A stretch of 64,000 nucleotides of DNA from Chloroflexota bacterium (lineage in GTDB: Bacteria > Chloroflexota > Chloroflexia > Chloroflexales > Herpetosiphonaceae), in assembly GCA_020161265.1 (NCBI GenBank), contig JAIUOC010000001.1, positions 620,001-684,000 on the forward strand, given 5' to 3'. Below the pieces are notes generated by a model. It was not told the DNA's origin, did not search any database, and saw only the letters and a list, made by a program, of their open reading frames with translations. Position numbers and translations under genes: made by a program. This document shows positions 33,855 to 42,693 of the stretch, piece after piece; the first letter of the stretch is position 1; each line of letters begins with the position of its first letter.

Positions 33855-34244
33855 GTGGTTAAACTGCGCCAAATAACTAGCGTACTGGGCATTTTATGGC
33901 AGCAATTGCTCTGTTGGGCAATGGTGCTGCATCTTGGTGTGGGTTGCCCAGTCGGCTGCGTGGTTAATTGTGAAGCCCAAGCCCAACTTAAAACCCCAGT
34001 CATCGAACAACCAATCACCTTAGAATGCACTACCGAACACTCGGCTATGCCAAGTTATGCGGTTGAGCCAAGTAGCCCCGCCAACACGGTCGTGCAGTTG
34101 GTCGCTTGGTTTCCAATGGTGTTAATTCTGCCCTGCTTCAGTCGCAACCTAGCCAGCCAACGCCAACAATGGCTGATTCCATCACAACAAGCTTACCCGT
34201 ATATTGGGCAGCCAACCACACCGCCTCCTCGCCCAACAAGCTGA
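33855..34244 (+). CDS. Small membrane or secreted protein of unknown function
   Basis: A 129-aa protein with a hydrophobic N-terminal segment (LGILWQQLLCWAMVLHLGVG) and a second hydrophobic stretch near residues 83-98 (QLVAWFPMVLILPC). Cysteines occur in the CPVGCVVNC cluster just after the first span, which could bind metal or form disulfides. GTG 33855 with AGGG 7 nt upstream is preferred to TTG 33849. It precedes a DsbA-like thiol protein on the same strand, with a terminator-like hairpin between. I do not recognise it. Confidence 0.5.
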   Translation: MVKLRQITSVLGILWQQLLCWAMVLHLGVGCPVGCVVNCEAQAQLKTPVIEQPITLECTTEHSAMPSYAVEPSSPANTVVQLVAWFPMVLILPCFSRNLASQRQQWLIPSQQAYPYIGQPTTPPPRPTS

Positions 34245-34274
34245 GTCCATCCGTTCGATTCAGATCTTGTTGAT

Positions 34275-34296
34275 GCTGTAGATCTACAGCTTTTTT
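34275..34296 (+). terminator. Intrinsic terminator/attenuator before the DsbA-like gene
   Basis: GCTGTAGATCTACAGC (34275-34290) is a self-complementary hairpin immediately followed by TTTTTT (34291-34296). It ends 13 nt before the next start codon. Confidence 0.7.
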
Positions 34297-34309
34297 GAGG
34301 ATGTGCATA

Positions 34310-35059
34310 ATGAGTAGCTCAACCCGTTCAGGCAAAGGCCATCGCCGCAACCAGCCCGCCCGTTCGTTCAAAATGTTTTATCTCGCCCTTGGGTTAATTG
34401 GCATTCTTGGAATTGGCTTTGTGCTCGTTCAATCACTGAGCAAGCCCGCCAGCGTCAGCAATACTGGGCCAATGCCTAACCAAGCTGGTTTGAACGCGCC
34501 CGTTGGCAAAACTGCTGATAACTATTGGTACAAAGGCCAGCCCGATGCACCAGTTAAAGTCGAAATTTACGCCGATTATGAATGCCCAGCTTGCCGCACG
34601 CTAGAACTCGAATTAGCGCAAGCCGATTTCGATGGGTTGTATGTCGAAACTGGCAAAGCTCAAGTAATCTTCCGTGAGTTTCCGCTGAAAACAATCCATC
34701 AATCGGCCCAATTAACTGCTGAAATCGCCCGTTGTGCTGGCGATCAAAATCTATTTTGGCCAATTCATAATGCCTTGTTCAATAGCCAAACCCAATGGGC
34801 CAAAAGCCTTGGGCCAAAAACCCAAATTATGGCCGCTGTCGAGCAAGCAGGCGCTGATCGCCAAAAAATTGAAAGTTGTGTCGATGCAGGCACCTATACT
34901 GATGTGATCAACACTGCTTACGATGCAGCACTAGAACGCCAACTACAACAAACGCCCACAGTATTTGTCGATGGTCAACAAGTTAACTTTGAAACTGACT
35001 TTGCCAAAACCTTGATGGCAGCGGTCGATGCTAAATTGCCAGCCAATAGCAGCAATTAA
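34310..35059 (+). CDS. Membrane-anchored DsbA-like thiol-disulfide oxidoreductase
   Basis: A 249-aa Thioredoxin_4/DsbA-fold protein. A membrane anchor covers residues 22-42. The active site CPAC (92-95) follows strand VKVEIYADYE, and the cis-Pro loop QQTPTVFVDGQ is near 220. Two more Cys (IARCAGD and ESCVDAG) lie in the helical insert, as in other extracytoplasmic DsbA-like proteins. ATG 34310 with GAGG about 9 nt upstream is used instead of an earlier in-frame start. It probably introduces or shuffles disulfides in secreted proteins such as the RCC1 and C39-like proteins seen in this window (inference). Confidence 0.9.
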   Translation: MSSSTRSGKGHRRNQPARSFKMFYLALGLIGILGIGFVLVQSLSKPASVSNTGPMPNQAGLNAPVGKTADNYWYKGQPDAPVKVEIYADYECPACRTLELELAQADFDGLYVETGKAQVIFREFPLKTIHQSAQLTAEIARCAGDQNLFWPIHNALFNSQTQWAKSLGPKTQIMAAVEQAGADRQKIESCVDAGTYTDVINTAYDAALERQLQQTPTVFVDGQQVNFETDFAKTLMAAVDAKLPANSSN

Positions 35060-35066
35060 TCAAAAA

Positions 35067-35099
35067 GGCGAGCGATCCAAGTCGGTTGGATCGCTCGCC
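35067..35099. terminator. Bidirectional terminator
   Basis: GGCGAGCGATCCAA (35067-35080) and TTGGATCGCTCGCC (35086-35099) form a perfect 14-bp stem with a 5-nt loop between convergent stops at 35059 and 35106. Confidence 0.9.
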
Positions 35100-35105
35100 A
35101 GCATT

Positions 35106-35885
35106 TTAGGCTTGTTTGAAGAAACGAATTAGCTCGCGGGCATGATCCAGAAATTGGCCATCGGTCGAAATTTGAGCCACAGCATGTTCAATTTCACGGC
35201 TAATTTGGCGATGTGCTGCTTCGTTATTGGTGCTCAAGCTTTGCAATTCGACTTTTAATTGCTCGATACGGCGCTCTAAACGTTCAGCCTGTTTGACCTG
35301 CTCGCTGGCCCATGAATCGGCTTCTTCAAGGTTCAATTGCTCAATTTTGTATTCAAGCGTTGCTACTTTGTCTTTGAGCAACATAATATCATCACGGGGG
35401 AAACGCACTTCCTCATGAATCGTGGCTAGCCGTTGGGCCACATATTCATAGCCTCGTAAGGCTGGTCGCAACCCAGTTAGCAAAATCGCTGCCCCGGCTG
35501 CAATATAGCCGACGCTGCTAATATCGCTGGCGGCAACACCATATAAGGCCACCGCCGAAACCAGATGCAACAACACTGCCCCAACTAATGATTTTTTGGC
35601 AATCGACTTGGCATAGTGCTGTTGGCTCGCTTGGACGACAATCCCGCGTTGCTGCGAAATTTCAGCATCGGCCATCACCGTGCGAGCATCAAAATAGATA
35701 TTCCAAGGGATGACCGTAATTGCCAAGAGCCACCAAACGCTGACAATTCCCACCAGCCAATCGGTCACATCGCCAGCCGGAATATCAAACCAGCGAGTCA
35801 TAGCAAATAGCACAATCAACAAACCTGTTAGCAGGCTGCTCATCAACAAAAAGCGGCTAAAACTTGGGCGTTGAGCAGTAATCAT
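35106..35885 (-). CDS. Membrane protein with C-terminal coiled coil
   Basis: A 259-aa protein with four predicted spans in the first half: 12-36, 43-63, 98-118 and 121-141 approximately. A charged helix of about 100 residues (LKDKVATLEYKIEQLNLEE, VKQAERLERRIEQLKVELQS) follows, which is a likely coiled coil facing the cytoplasm. ATG 35885 has GGAGG 7 nt upstream; the longer frame is rejected. No enzyme motif is visible. It may scaffold membrane proteins or organise the cell envelope. A promoter lies at 35924-35951. Confidence 0.75.
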   Translation of the reverse strand: MITAQRPSFSRFLLMSSLLTGLLIVLFAMTRWFDIPAGDVTDWLVGIVSVWWLLAITVIPWNIYFDARTVMADAEISQQRGIVVQASQQHYAKSIAKKSLVGAVLLHLVSAVALYGVAASDISSVGYIAAGAAILLTGLRPALRGYEYVAQRLATIHEEVRFPRDDIMLLKDKVATLEYKIEQLNLEEADSWASEQVKQAERLERRIEQLKVELQSLSTNNEAAHRQISREIEHAVAQISTDGQFLDHARELIRFFKQA

Positions 35886-35923
35886 GGCAAACCTCCAGCG
35901 CAGCAATCAAGCGAGATACGCTC

Positions 35924-35951
35924 ATTCTAGCAGGCTGAAAGCTTGCCGCAA
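35924..35951 (-). promoter_or_regulatory. Predicted sigma-70 promoter of the coiled-coil membrane protein
   Basis: Minus strand TTGCGG (35946-35951) and TAGAAT (35924-35929) are 16 bp apart, with a TGC extension of the -10 box. It lies 39 bp before the start codon. Confidence 0.6.
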
Positions 35952-35995
35952 TGCATCATTCGATACAAATTAAGGTGCATTTGGCGGCCAACAAA

Positions 35996-36027
35996 AATCA
36001 CCAAGCAGCAGCTGATACTTGGTGATT
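35996..36027 (-). terminator. Intrinsic terminator of the MFS gene
   Basis: AATCACCAAG (35996-36005) pairs with CTTGGTGATT (36018-36027). On the minus strand the stem is followed by TTTTTGTTGG. It lies 17 bp past the MFS stop. Confidence 0.85.
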
Positions 36028-36044
36028 GGAAAAACAGCAAAGGC

Positions 36045-37232
36045 TTATGCTGCCGGTTTAAGTCGATTCAAGCCCTCAAAAATCAAGGCCATCGCCAAAG
36101 CCACCACAAACAGATAAGTTCCTAGCATTTCGAGGCCAAAGCCATCGGCCAATAAACCAAAGCTGCTGGTAATCGAAGCGCCGCCCAAGGTTGCCGCAGC
36201 AATTTGAAAACCAATCGTATTAGCCGAATGGCTTGGCCCCATGCGAGCTGGTGTCAAGGCAATAAACGAGGGGAACATCGGGGCCAGTGCTAAGCCTAGC
36301 AAGGCAATACCAATCAAAGTCAGCCACGGAGCAACATTCAGCCAGAACAAAACCACACCAATAATCGCCGCCAGCATGCTCAAACGCAGCAAACTCAAAA
36401 CACTAATCCGACCTACGATCACGCCCGAAAGCAACCGCCCAACCGTCAAGCTGCCCCAATAAACACTAACCCAAACCCCAGCAATGCCTGGCGGCATGCC
36501 ACGCGAGGTCGTGAGCAGGGTATACAACCATTGGCCCGCACAAAATTCCAAGCCCGTGTAGAGGAAAAACAGCAGAATACTTAGCCATGTCGCTGGTAAA
36601 CGCAAGGTTTGCAGCATTGTGGCGCTTGCAACCGGTTCCACAGCAGCCTCAGAATGTTGGGTTTGCCATTGTTTGCGGGTAATTGCAAAGGCACTGGCTA
36701 GCAATAGTTGCGCAATCCCGACCACCACATAGCCAACCCGCCATGATTGGTTGGCGCTAATAATGCTACTCATAATGACTGGGCCGCTAGCAGCACCCAA
36801 GCCAAACGAAGCATGTAACCAATTGAGTGTGCGTGGGTTAAAATTATCAGCAGCGTAGGTATTTAAGCCTGCATCAATCGCGCCGGCACCCAAGCCTGCT
36901 AAAATACCCAGGCTCGCCATAAAAATCCAAGTTGGCGCATAGCCATAGCCCAACAAACTTGCGGCGGTCGCTAGACAACTTAATACCAACAGCCAACCAA
37001 CGCCAATTTTGGCCAACACGCGCCCACTGCTAAAACTCGAAATCAAATAGCCAATCGTGCCGCTCGTAACTAACGCACCCAAGGCATCAAGCGATAAACC
37101 AAACTCTGCGCGAACTGATGGCCATGCAACCCCAGTTAGGCCATCGGGCAGACCTAAACTGATAAATGCTGCATAGGCCAAGCCAACTAAAAGCGTCGAA
37201 TGCCGCCGAAGTGAAGGTGTAGAATGCGCCAC
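36045..37232 (-). CDS. MFS transporter, probable sugar permease
   Basis: A 395-aa protein with 12 spans. The N-terminal half has GLPDGLTGVAWPSVRAEFGL and the motif-A-like SSGRVLAKIG in loop 2-3. Another helix pair carries GLGAGAIDAGLNTYAADNFN, which resembles fucose- and glucose-type MFS permeases. GTG 37232 starts the gene with weak GGG upstream. It is divergent from a LacI regulator, with a shared 98-bp control region that contains an inverted repeat. That pairing makes a sugar as substrate likely, though which one is unknown. Confidence 0.85.
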   Translation of the reverse strand: MAHSTPSLRRHSTLLVGLAYAAFISLGLPDGLTGVAWPSVRAEFGLSLDALGALVTSGTIGYLISSFSSGRVLAKIGVGWLLVLSCLATAASLLGYGYAPTWIFMASLGILAGLGAGAIDAGLNTYAADNFNPRTLNWLHASFGLGAASGPVIMSSIISANQSWRVGYVVVGIAQLLLASAFAITRKQWQTQHSEAAVEPVASATMLQTLRLPATWLSILLFFLYTGLEFCAGQWLYTLLTTSRGMPPGIAGVWVSVYWGSLTVGRLLSGVIVGRISVLSLLRLSMLAAIIGVVLFWLNVAPWLTLIGIALLGLALAPMFPSFIALTPARMGPSHSANTIGFQIAAATLGGASITSSFGLLADGFGLEMLGTYLFVVALAMALIFEGLNRLKPAA

Positions 37233-37249
37233 GATTCAACCCATTACCT

Positions 37250-37281
37250 TTCTGAAACGTTTTTTCTGTAACGATTCAGAA
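37250..37281. promoter_or_regulatory. LacI-type operator in the shared control region
   Basis: TTCTGAAACG (37250-37259) and CGATTCAGAA (37272-37281) are inverted repeats with one mismatch and a 12-bp spacer, just upstream of a TATAAT box at 37292-37297 for the LacI gene. It lies 18 bp from the MFS start, so it could control both. Confidence 0.6.
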
Positions 37282-37330
37282 GTATAGCATGTATAATAAG
37301 AGCTGACAATCAGTCCAAAGGAGCAGATCT

Positions 37331-38419
37331 GTGGCACATGATCACGAACCCGCCAAGCCCCATCGGATTACCATTAGCACCGTTGCCGCTGCTTTAGGGG
37401 TCGCTGTCTCGACCGTTTCCAACGCCTACAATCGACCCGACCAACTTTCAGCAGAGTTGCGTGAACGCGTGCTGGCAGTCGCTGCCGAGCTTGGCTACCC
37501 TGGGCCAAACCCAGTTGCTCGCAGTTTACGCCAACAACGGGCTGGCGCGGTCGGGGTGCTATTTGCCGAACGACTGCCCTATGCCTTTCGTGATCCGGCG
37601 GTGTTGATGGTGCTTGAGGGCATTGCGACCACCCTCGAGCAGGCTGGCCTCGGCTTATTGCTCGTGCCGGGCCGCGACGACGACACCACCACCGTTCAAC
37701 AAGCCTTGGTCGATGGCTTTATTGTCTATTCGATGATGGAAACTGATCCCCTGGTACAAGCTGCTCTGAAACGTCGGCTGCCAACGGTGCTGCTTGACCA
37801 ACCGCCACGCCCTGATGTACCATCAATTATTGTTGATGATGAGGCTGGCGCACGCATGGCCACTGAGCATCTATTAAGCCTCGGCCACCGCCAATTTGCG
37901 ATTATCACTGATCGCTTGGTCGAAACTAATCTACGACCATCGAGTGCACCAATTAACGTTCATGATCAAAGCGAACCAACCTTTTTTGTCACCCAATTAC
38001 GCTTGCAGGGCTATCGCCAACCGCTGGAAGCAGCAGGCATCGATTGGCGCAGCGTGCCAATTTACGATTGCAACGATAACAACGAGATTGATGGCGCAGC
38101 AGCCATCCAAATTTTACTCGCCCACAACCCACGGCCAACCGCCATTCTCTGTTTAACCGATCGTTTGGCTTTGGGGGCAATCTCCGGAGCACAACAAGCG
38201 GGCTATCAAGTTCCGCAACAGCTTTCAATTGTGGGCTTTGATGATATTCCTCAAGCCAGCCAAAGTGTGCCGAGCTTAACCACCATTCGCCAAGATCATC
38301 GCCAAAAAGGCTTATCAGCTGGCCAAGCCTTGATTGAACTGCTGGCGGGCCAAAGCCCAACCAGCTATCAACGGCTGGCGGTCGAGTTGGTGGTGCGCGA
38401 TTCAACCGCAGCGATTTAA
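37331..38419 (+). CDS. LacI-family transcriptional regulator
   Basis: A 362-aa protein. The N-terminal LacI HTH is ITISTVAAALGVAVSTVSNAYNRPDQLSAELRERV, and the sugar-binding domain starts at AGAVGVLFAERLPYAF. Core segments PTVLLDQPPRPDVPSIIVDDEAGARMATEHL and IVGFDDIPQAS are typical. GTG 37331 with AAGGAG 8 nt upstream is used. It is divergent from the MFS gene and probably represses it and itself until a sugar binds. Confidence 0.93.
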   Translation: MAHDHEPAKPHRITISTVAAALGVAVSTVSNAYNRPDQLSAELRERVLAVAAELGYPGPNPVARSLRQQRAGAVGVLFAERLPYAFRDPAVLMVLEGIATTLEQAGLGLLLVPGRDDDTTTVQQALVDGFIVYSMMETDPLVQAALKRRLPTVLLDQPPRPDVPSIIVDDEAGARMATEHLLSLGHRQFAIITDRLVETNLRPSSAPINVHDQSEPTFFVTQLRLQGYRQPLEAAGIDWRSVPIYDCNDNNEIDGAAAIQILLAHNPRPTAILCLTDRLALGAISGAQQAGYQVPQQLSIVGFDDIPQASQSVPSLTTIRQDHRQKGLSAGQALIELLAGQSPTSYQRLAVELVVRDSTAAI

Positions 38420-38422
38420 ACA

Positions 38423-38462
38423 AAAATCCCTGATCCTAAAGTAAATTAGGATCAGGGATTTT
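38423..38462. terminator. Bidirectional terminator
   Basis: AAAATCCCTGATCCTAA (38423-38439) pairs with TTAGGATCAGGGATTTT (38446-38462), a perfect 17-bp stem with a 6-nt loop between convergent stops at 38419 and 38479. Confidence 0.92.
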
Positions 38463-38478
38463 CAATATTATGTCAAAT

Positions 38479-39351
38479 TTATTCGAGTGGTAAGCCAGTC
38501 ATTGGGTCGAACAAGCCACGGCGTTGGCCGTCAGCAGGTCGAGCTTCGGTCGGCTTTTTACCACCTTCCGAATAGCTATCATTCTGCAATCCACTATAGG
38601 CTCGATCAATAAATGGCCGAATTAAGTCAATTGGCAATGGGAAGACCAAGGTCGAGTTCTTTTCAACCGCGATTTCGGTCAAGGTTTGCAAATAACGCAA
38701 TTGCAACGTTACTGGCTCGCGTGAAATCACATCGGCAGCTTCAGCCAAACGCTTGGAAGCTTGGAATTCACCGTCGGCGTGAATGATCTTGGCGCGTTTT
38801 TCGCGCTCGGCTTCGGCTTGTTTGGCCATCGCCCGTTGCATCGATTGAGGCAATTCGACATCTTTGACTTCAACGATATTGACCTTGATGCCCCAAGGTT
38901 CAGTTTGTTCGTCGATAATTTGTTGCAAGCGATGATTAATTTGCTCACGTTGCGAAAGCATTTCATCAAGTTCAAACTGACCGACAACCGAACGCAAGGT
39001 TGTTTGGGCAATTTGCATGGTTGCACGAATGTAATCCATCACATTCACCACGGCCTTGCCTGGATCAAGCACCAAGAAGTACAACACCGCGTTCACCCGA
39101 ATGGTCACGTTATCACGGGTAATAACTTCTTGGGCTGGTACGTCCATCGTAATCACGCGGGTGTCGATCCGAAACATACGCTCAAGCATGGGAATCACAA
39201 AGAATAAGCCAGGCCCACGCACCCCAACCAACCGACCCAAGCGAAAAATCACGCCTTTTTCATATTCTGGGATAATTTTGATTGCTGAGATCAAAAAGAA
39301 AAATAAGATCACCGCAATGAAAATTAAGGCAATTCCACCAAACTCACCCAT
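38479..39351 (-). CDS. Slipin/stomatin-type SPFH membrane protein
   Basis: A 290-aa protein. One N-terminal span covers about 4-26 ([18 protein letters not shown]). The SPFH/Band-7 domain starts [29 protein letters not shown] and includes [26 protein letters not shown] helix rich in Ala, Glu and Lys ([22 protein letters not shown]) follows. ATG 39351 with GGAGG 8 nt upstream is chosen over ATG 39357, which is only 2 nt from GGAGG. It forms an operon with the NfeD-type protease encoded 18 bp upstream, an ancient and conserved pair for membrane quality control. Confidence 0.93.
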   Translation of the reverse strand: MGEFGGIALIFIAVILFFFLISAIKIIPEYEKGVIFRLGRLVGVRGPGLFFVIPMLERMFRIDTRVITMDVPAQEVITRDNVTIRVNAVLYFLVLDPGKAVVNVMDYIRATMQIAQTTLRSVVGQFELDEMLSQREQINHRLQQIIDEQTEPWGIKVNIVEVKDVELPQSMQRAMAKQAEAEREKRAKIIHADGEFQASKRLAEAADVISREPVTLQLRYLQTLTEIAVEKNSTLVFPLPIDLIRPFIDRAYSGLQNDSYSEGGKKPTEARPADGQRRGLFDPMTGLPLE

Positions 39352-39369
39352 TGTCATTACCTCCGCGCA

Positions 39370-40680
39370 TTAGCGCCCACTATGCGCCACTCGACGCACA
39401 ATCAAGGTTAACCCATCTAAACCAACAATTTCAGCCTGATCGCCCACGGTCAATACATCATCGGAGCGGGCTTGCCACAACGCTCCTTCAACAAATACCG
39501 TGCCTTCAGGCGCAACTGACGAACGAACTTTAGCAATTGTGCCAACCAAACGATCGCCGCTGGCTCCACGACCAACCCGCTTGCTGCGGCGGATAATCCA
39601 AATGCTTAGCCCAATCACACTTGCCAGGCCAAGGCCAAGGCCCGTAATCAAAGCGCGTGAGACGATAATTCCAGGGGCTTCGGCTGGATCAACCAGCAGC
39701 AAGGCACCAATCACGAACGAGGCTAGGCCGCCAACCGTCAAAGCTCCGTGCGCCGTCGCAAAAATATCAACCCCAAATAGCACAAAAGCCAAAATCAGCA
39801 GCACCACCCCAACCGTGTTGAGCGGCAGTACGCTGAGGCCATACAAACCCAAGCAAATTGCGATTACGCCCAAGAAACCACCAACGCCTAAACCTGGGTT
39901 GGCCGCCTCGAAGTAAATGCCTAAGCTACCGAGGCTAATCAACATCGTGGCGATCGTTGGGTCGCCCAAGAAGTGCAAAAGCCGCTCGAGCCAAGTCATT
40001 TCAATTGGTTGAAAAGCACTCGCTTGGGTTTGCAGCGTCACCTGATTGCCATTGGCCAAGGTTACTTCGCGGCCATTGAGTTGCCGCAATAAATCAGCAT
40101 CATCTTGGGCAATCAGATTAATCACGCCCAACTCAAGCGCCTCGTTGCTGCCAATCGAAACACTTTGGCGCACCGCCTGTTCAGCCCATTCAGGGTCACG
40201 ATCATTCGACGCGGCCCAAGTGGTGATCCGCGCAACGGCATCGTTGGTAATTTTATCGCGCAGATCATTATCCATATCTGAGCCACTACCACCAACCGGA
40301 TGGGCCGCGCCAATGTTGGTATTGGGCGACATTGCCGCAATATGGGCAGCATAGGTAATAAAAACTCCAGCCGAACCAGCGTTCGCGCCTTGGGGCGTAA
40401 CATAGACAATCACCGGCACTTTGGCATTGAGCACAGTCTCGCCAATTTGCCAAGTTGAGGTTGTTAGGCCACCAGGCGTATTCAATTTAATCACTAAACC
40501 TTGACATGCTTGCCGTTCAGCTTGGATCACGCTCCGTTGCAGATAATCGGCAACCGCTGGATTGATAATGCCACTGACCGAGGCGACACAGATTGCATCG
40601 TCAGTCGCAGCATAACTCAAGCTTGGTAGGGTTACCAAACTTAGCCAAAACACTAAAGCTAGAATTCGCAGCTGTCTCAT
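39370..40680 (-). CDS. nfeD: NfeD-family membrane-bound serine protease
   Basis: A 436-aa protein. The signal peptide ends near LSYAATDDA. A ClpP-like protease domain has the nucleophile Ser103 in ANAGSAG and general-base Lys143 in LRDKITNDA, matching the Ser-Lys dyad of Pyrococcus 1510-N. Four to five membrane spans (about 235-350) follow, then a C-terminal OB-fold NfeD domain (GTIAKVRSSVAPEGTVFVEGALW). ATG 40680 has GGAGG 7 nt upstream. It is predicted to cleave the C-terminus of the neighbouring slipin (family knowledge). Confidence 0.93.
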   Translation of the reverse strand: MRQLRILALVFWLSLVTLPSLSYAATDDAICVASVSGIINPAVADYLQRSVIQAERQACQGLVIKLNTPGGLTTSTWQIGETVLNAKVPVIVYVTPQGANAGSAGVFITYAAHIAAMSPNTNIGAAHPVGGSGSDMDNDLRDKITNDAVARITTWAASNDRDPEWAEQAVRQSVSIGSNEALELGVINLIAQDDADLLRQLNGREVTLANGNQVTLQTQASAFQPIEMTWLERLLHFLGDPTIATMLISLGSLGIYFEAANPGLGVGGFLGVIAICLGLYGLSVLPLNTVGVVLLILAFVLFGVDIFATAHGALTVGGLASFVIGALLLVDPAEAPGIIVSRALITGLGLGLASVIGLSIWIIRRSKRVGRGASGDRLVGTIAKVRSSVAPEGTVFVEGALWQARSDDVLTVGDQAEIVGLDGLTLIVRRVAHSGR

Positions 40681-40751
40681 CGTACCTCCCTTGGCGATGC
40701 CACACAGCCTATACGGGGCAACATTCAAAATGATGCAGATTGCTTAATCCT

Positions 40752-40760
40752 ATTGTAGCA
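40752..40760 (-). promoter_or_regulatory. Extended -10 promoter of the nfeD-slipin operon
   Basis: Minus strand TGCTACAAT, a TGn-extended -10 box, 71 bp before the start codon. No -35 box fits well. Confidence 0.45.
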
Positions 40761-40943
40761 GGCTTCGCAAGGGCTAGACCACCTCAAGCGAGATTAACTC
40801 GATTTAAGAATTCTCACAAAATGTTCATTTTAAACAGCGAACTCTCGCTATCCGCGAAACCTGAACCTGCGGTATACTTAGTGGGTTCTCTGTGTGCTGG
40901 TTAGCCGAATCGTTCAAATTATATTATCAAGCTACATGCATCA

Positions 40944-42434
40944 ATGAAAAAAGCTTTTTTGCTCTTTTGGGTGATGATGCTGGCAGTTCTTGGCTGTGGA
41001 ATAGCGATTTACTATCTCCCAGCAAGCGCGGCAGTCACTCCCTCCAATTCACATCTTGAACGCACTGCTGCTGTTACTTCCGAGGCTGATGCTCCACCGT
41101 TGGTTTCCTCGATGCCACCAGGCGTATGGTTTTTTCCTGAACGCGCCAAAATTGGTAGTGTTGAAATTGGCGGTATGAGCGAGGATGAAGCCTTAGCCGC
41201 TTTGCAAGCAGCCTATCCCAACCCCACCTTAACCTTGACCAGTCCCGTTTTGCTTGAACCAATCAAACTCGATGGTCAACAACTTGGCTATCAACTTGAT
41301 TTTGACCAAGCCTTGCGCGATGCCCGCGATCTGGCCGAAAAGCAAATTCCAATTCGCTTAGCAGTCAATGCCTCGTTCGATCAGCAATTGCTCAATCAAA
41401 CGCTTGGCGAAATTGAGCAGGCGATAGCTATCTCGCCCACAATTGGCTACGATCGGGCGGTCTATGCCTTTGTGCTGACTCCTGGCTTGACACTTGATCG
41501 TCCAGCGTTGGTAGCCGAAATTACCCAAACCTTGCAACTGAGTCAAACTGATCCGCTGTTGATTCCAACGAGTCCAGTCACGGCGAATTTGCAAGCGAGC
41601 ACTGAACAACTAACAACAGCCTTGGCCGATCGCGAGGCTGAGTGGGATGGCGTGGTTGGCATCTCAGTTTACGATATGAAGACCGAGCAATGGTTCGATT
41701 ATCAAGCCAATACGGTTTTTTCGGGCATGAGCGTGCTGAAAATTCCAATTTTGCTGCAATCATTTCTTAGTCGCGAAAGCTTCACCAAAAATCAATATGC
41801 CATGATCGATCTGATGATTGGTGATAGCGATAACGAAGCTTCCAACGATCTGCTAGCCATGATCGGCGATGGCGATAGCTTAGAAGGCGCATATATCCTT
41901 GATCAAACTTTAACTGATATTCTAGGTCTAGAATATACAACTTTAGCTGCCCCATTTGAGTCGATCGATTATCTTTCAAATGTCCAGGGCGTAGAAATTC
42001 CCCAACGAGGTCAAGAAGGCGCTCGGCCCTACACCGACGCTGATCCCTACGTGCGTTCGTCGCCGCGCGAAATGGCCCAAGTCGTTTTGGCGATTGTCGA
42101 GTGTAGCCAAGGCCAAGGGGTTTTGCTAGCAATCAAAGATAGTTTGCTCAGCCCTGAACGCTGCGCTGAAATGTTGGAAATCTTAAGTCGGAATAAAGAT
42201 ACCAACAAAATTGTGGCGGGTGTCGCTGAAGGCAGTTTTGTGGCCCATAAAAGCGGCTGGATCGATGATGCGCGGGCCGATGCAGGCTATGTGCGCGATC
42301 CCAACGGTGATGAATATATTGTGGCCATGTGGATTTGGCAAGACACCGACTATATTGATACACCAGTTTCTGATCCACTACTCGCCGATCTTTCGCGGAT
42401 CATCTATACTGCACGCCATCCACAAATTCGCTAG
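40944..42434 (+). CDS. Class A beta-lactamase-fold serine hydrolase with N-terminal YoaR-like domain
   Basis: A 496-aa protein with an N-terminal membrane anchor or lipoprotein-like segment (LAVLGCG near residue 18). A peptidoglycan-binding YoaR/VanW-type repeat region covers about 65-215 (VEIGGMSEDEALAALQAAYP). The hydrolase domain follows with the nucleophile motif SVLK (263-266), SDN (295-297) and KSG (436-438). No clear Omega-loop ExxLN is visible, so a true beta-lactamase activity is not certain; a peptidoglycan carboxypeptidase or a penicillin-binding-like role is also possible. The domain sits outside the cell. Confidence 0.85.
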   Translation: MKKAFLLFWVMMLAVLGCGIAIYYLPASAAVTPSNSHLERTAAVTSEADAPPLVSSMPPGVWFFPERAKIGSVEIGGMSEDEALAALQAAYPNPTLTLTSPVLLEPIKLDGQQLGYQLDFDQALRDARDLAEKQIPIRLAVNASFDQQLLNQTLGEIEQAIAISPTIGYDRAVYAFVLTPGLTLDRPALVAEITQTLQLSQTDPLLIPTSPVTANLQASTEQLTTALADREAEWDGVVGISVYDMKTEQWFDYQANTVFSGMSVLKIPILLQSFLSRESFTKNQYAMIDLMIGDSDNEASNDLLAMIGDGDSLEGAYILDQTLTDILGLEYTTLAAPFESIDYLSNVQGVEIPQRGQEGARPYTDADPYVRSSPREMAQVVLAIVECSQGQGVLLAIKDSLLSPERCAEMLEILSRNKDTNKIVAGVAEGSFVAHKSGWIDDARADAGYVRDPNGDEYIVAMWIWQDTDYIDTPVSDPLLADLSRIIYTARHPQIR

Positions 42435-42459
42435 TCGTCGTTTGGAAAGGGCTACTGGG

Positions 42460-42693
42460 ATGATTGGAACAGAACCGCTTTACATTGAACAGTTGAAGGT
42501 TGAAGCCGAACGCTTGCAACGCCGTTTTGAGCAAGCAACCGATGTTGATGAATTTATTCGCGTTAGCCAAGAAGCTAGCCGCCGAATTGCTGTGCTTGCC
42601 CCGATTGCCAGCATTATTCAGCGCTATATGCTGATTTCCGAGCTGGCCCATCGCGAGTACGAAGCCCACAAGCCCCAACCTAGCGAAGCGTAG
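42460..42693 (+). CDS. Small helical protein of unknown function
   Basis: A 77-aa charged helical protein (YIEQLKVEAERLQRRFEQATD; EFIRVSQEASRRIAVLAPIASIIQRYML). ATG 42460 with AAAGG 9 nt upstream gives a plausible start; it lies 25 bp past the previous gene. It is convergent to the HD-GYP gene, and the two coding regions overlap by 14 nt at their ends. The length and amphipathic pattern suggest a small coiled-coil or structural protein. I do not recognise a family. Confidence 0.6.
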   Translation: MIGTEPLYIEQLKVEAERLQRRFEQATDVDEFIRVSQEASRRIAVLAPIASIIQRYMLISELAHREYEAHKPQPSEA

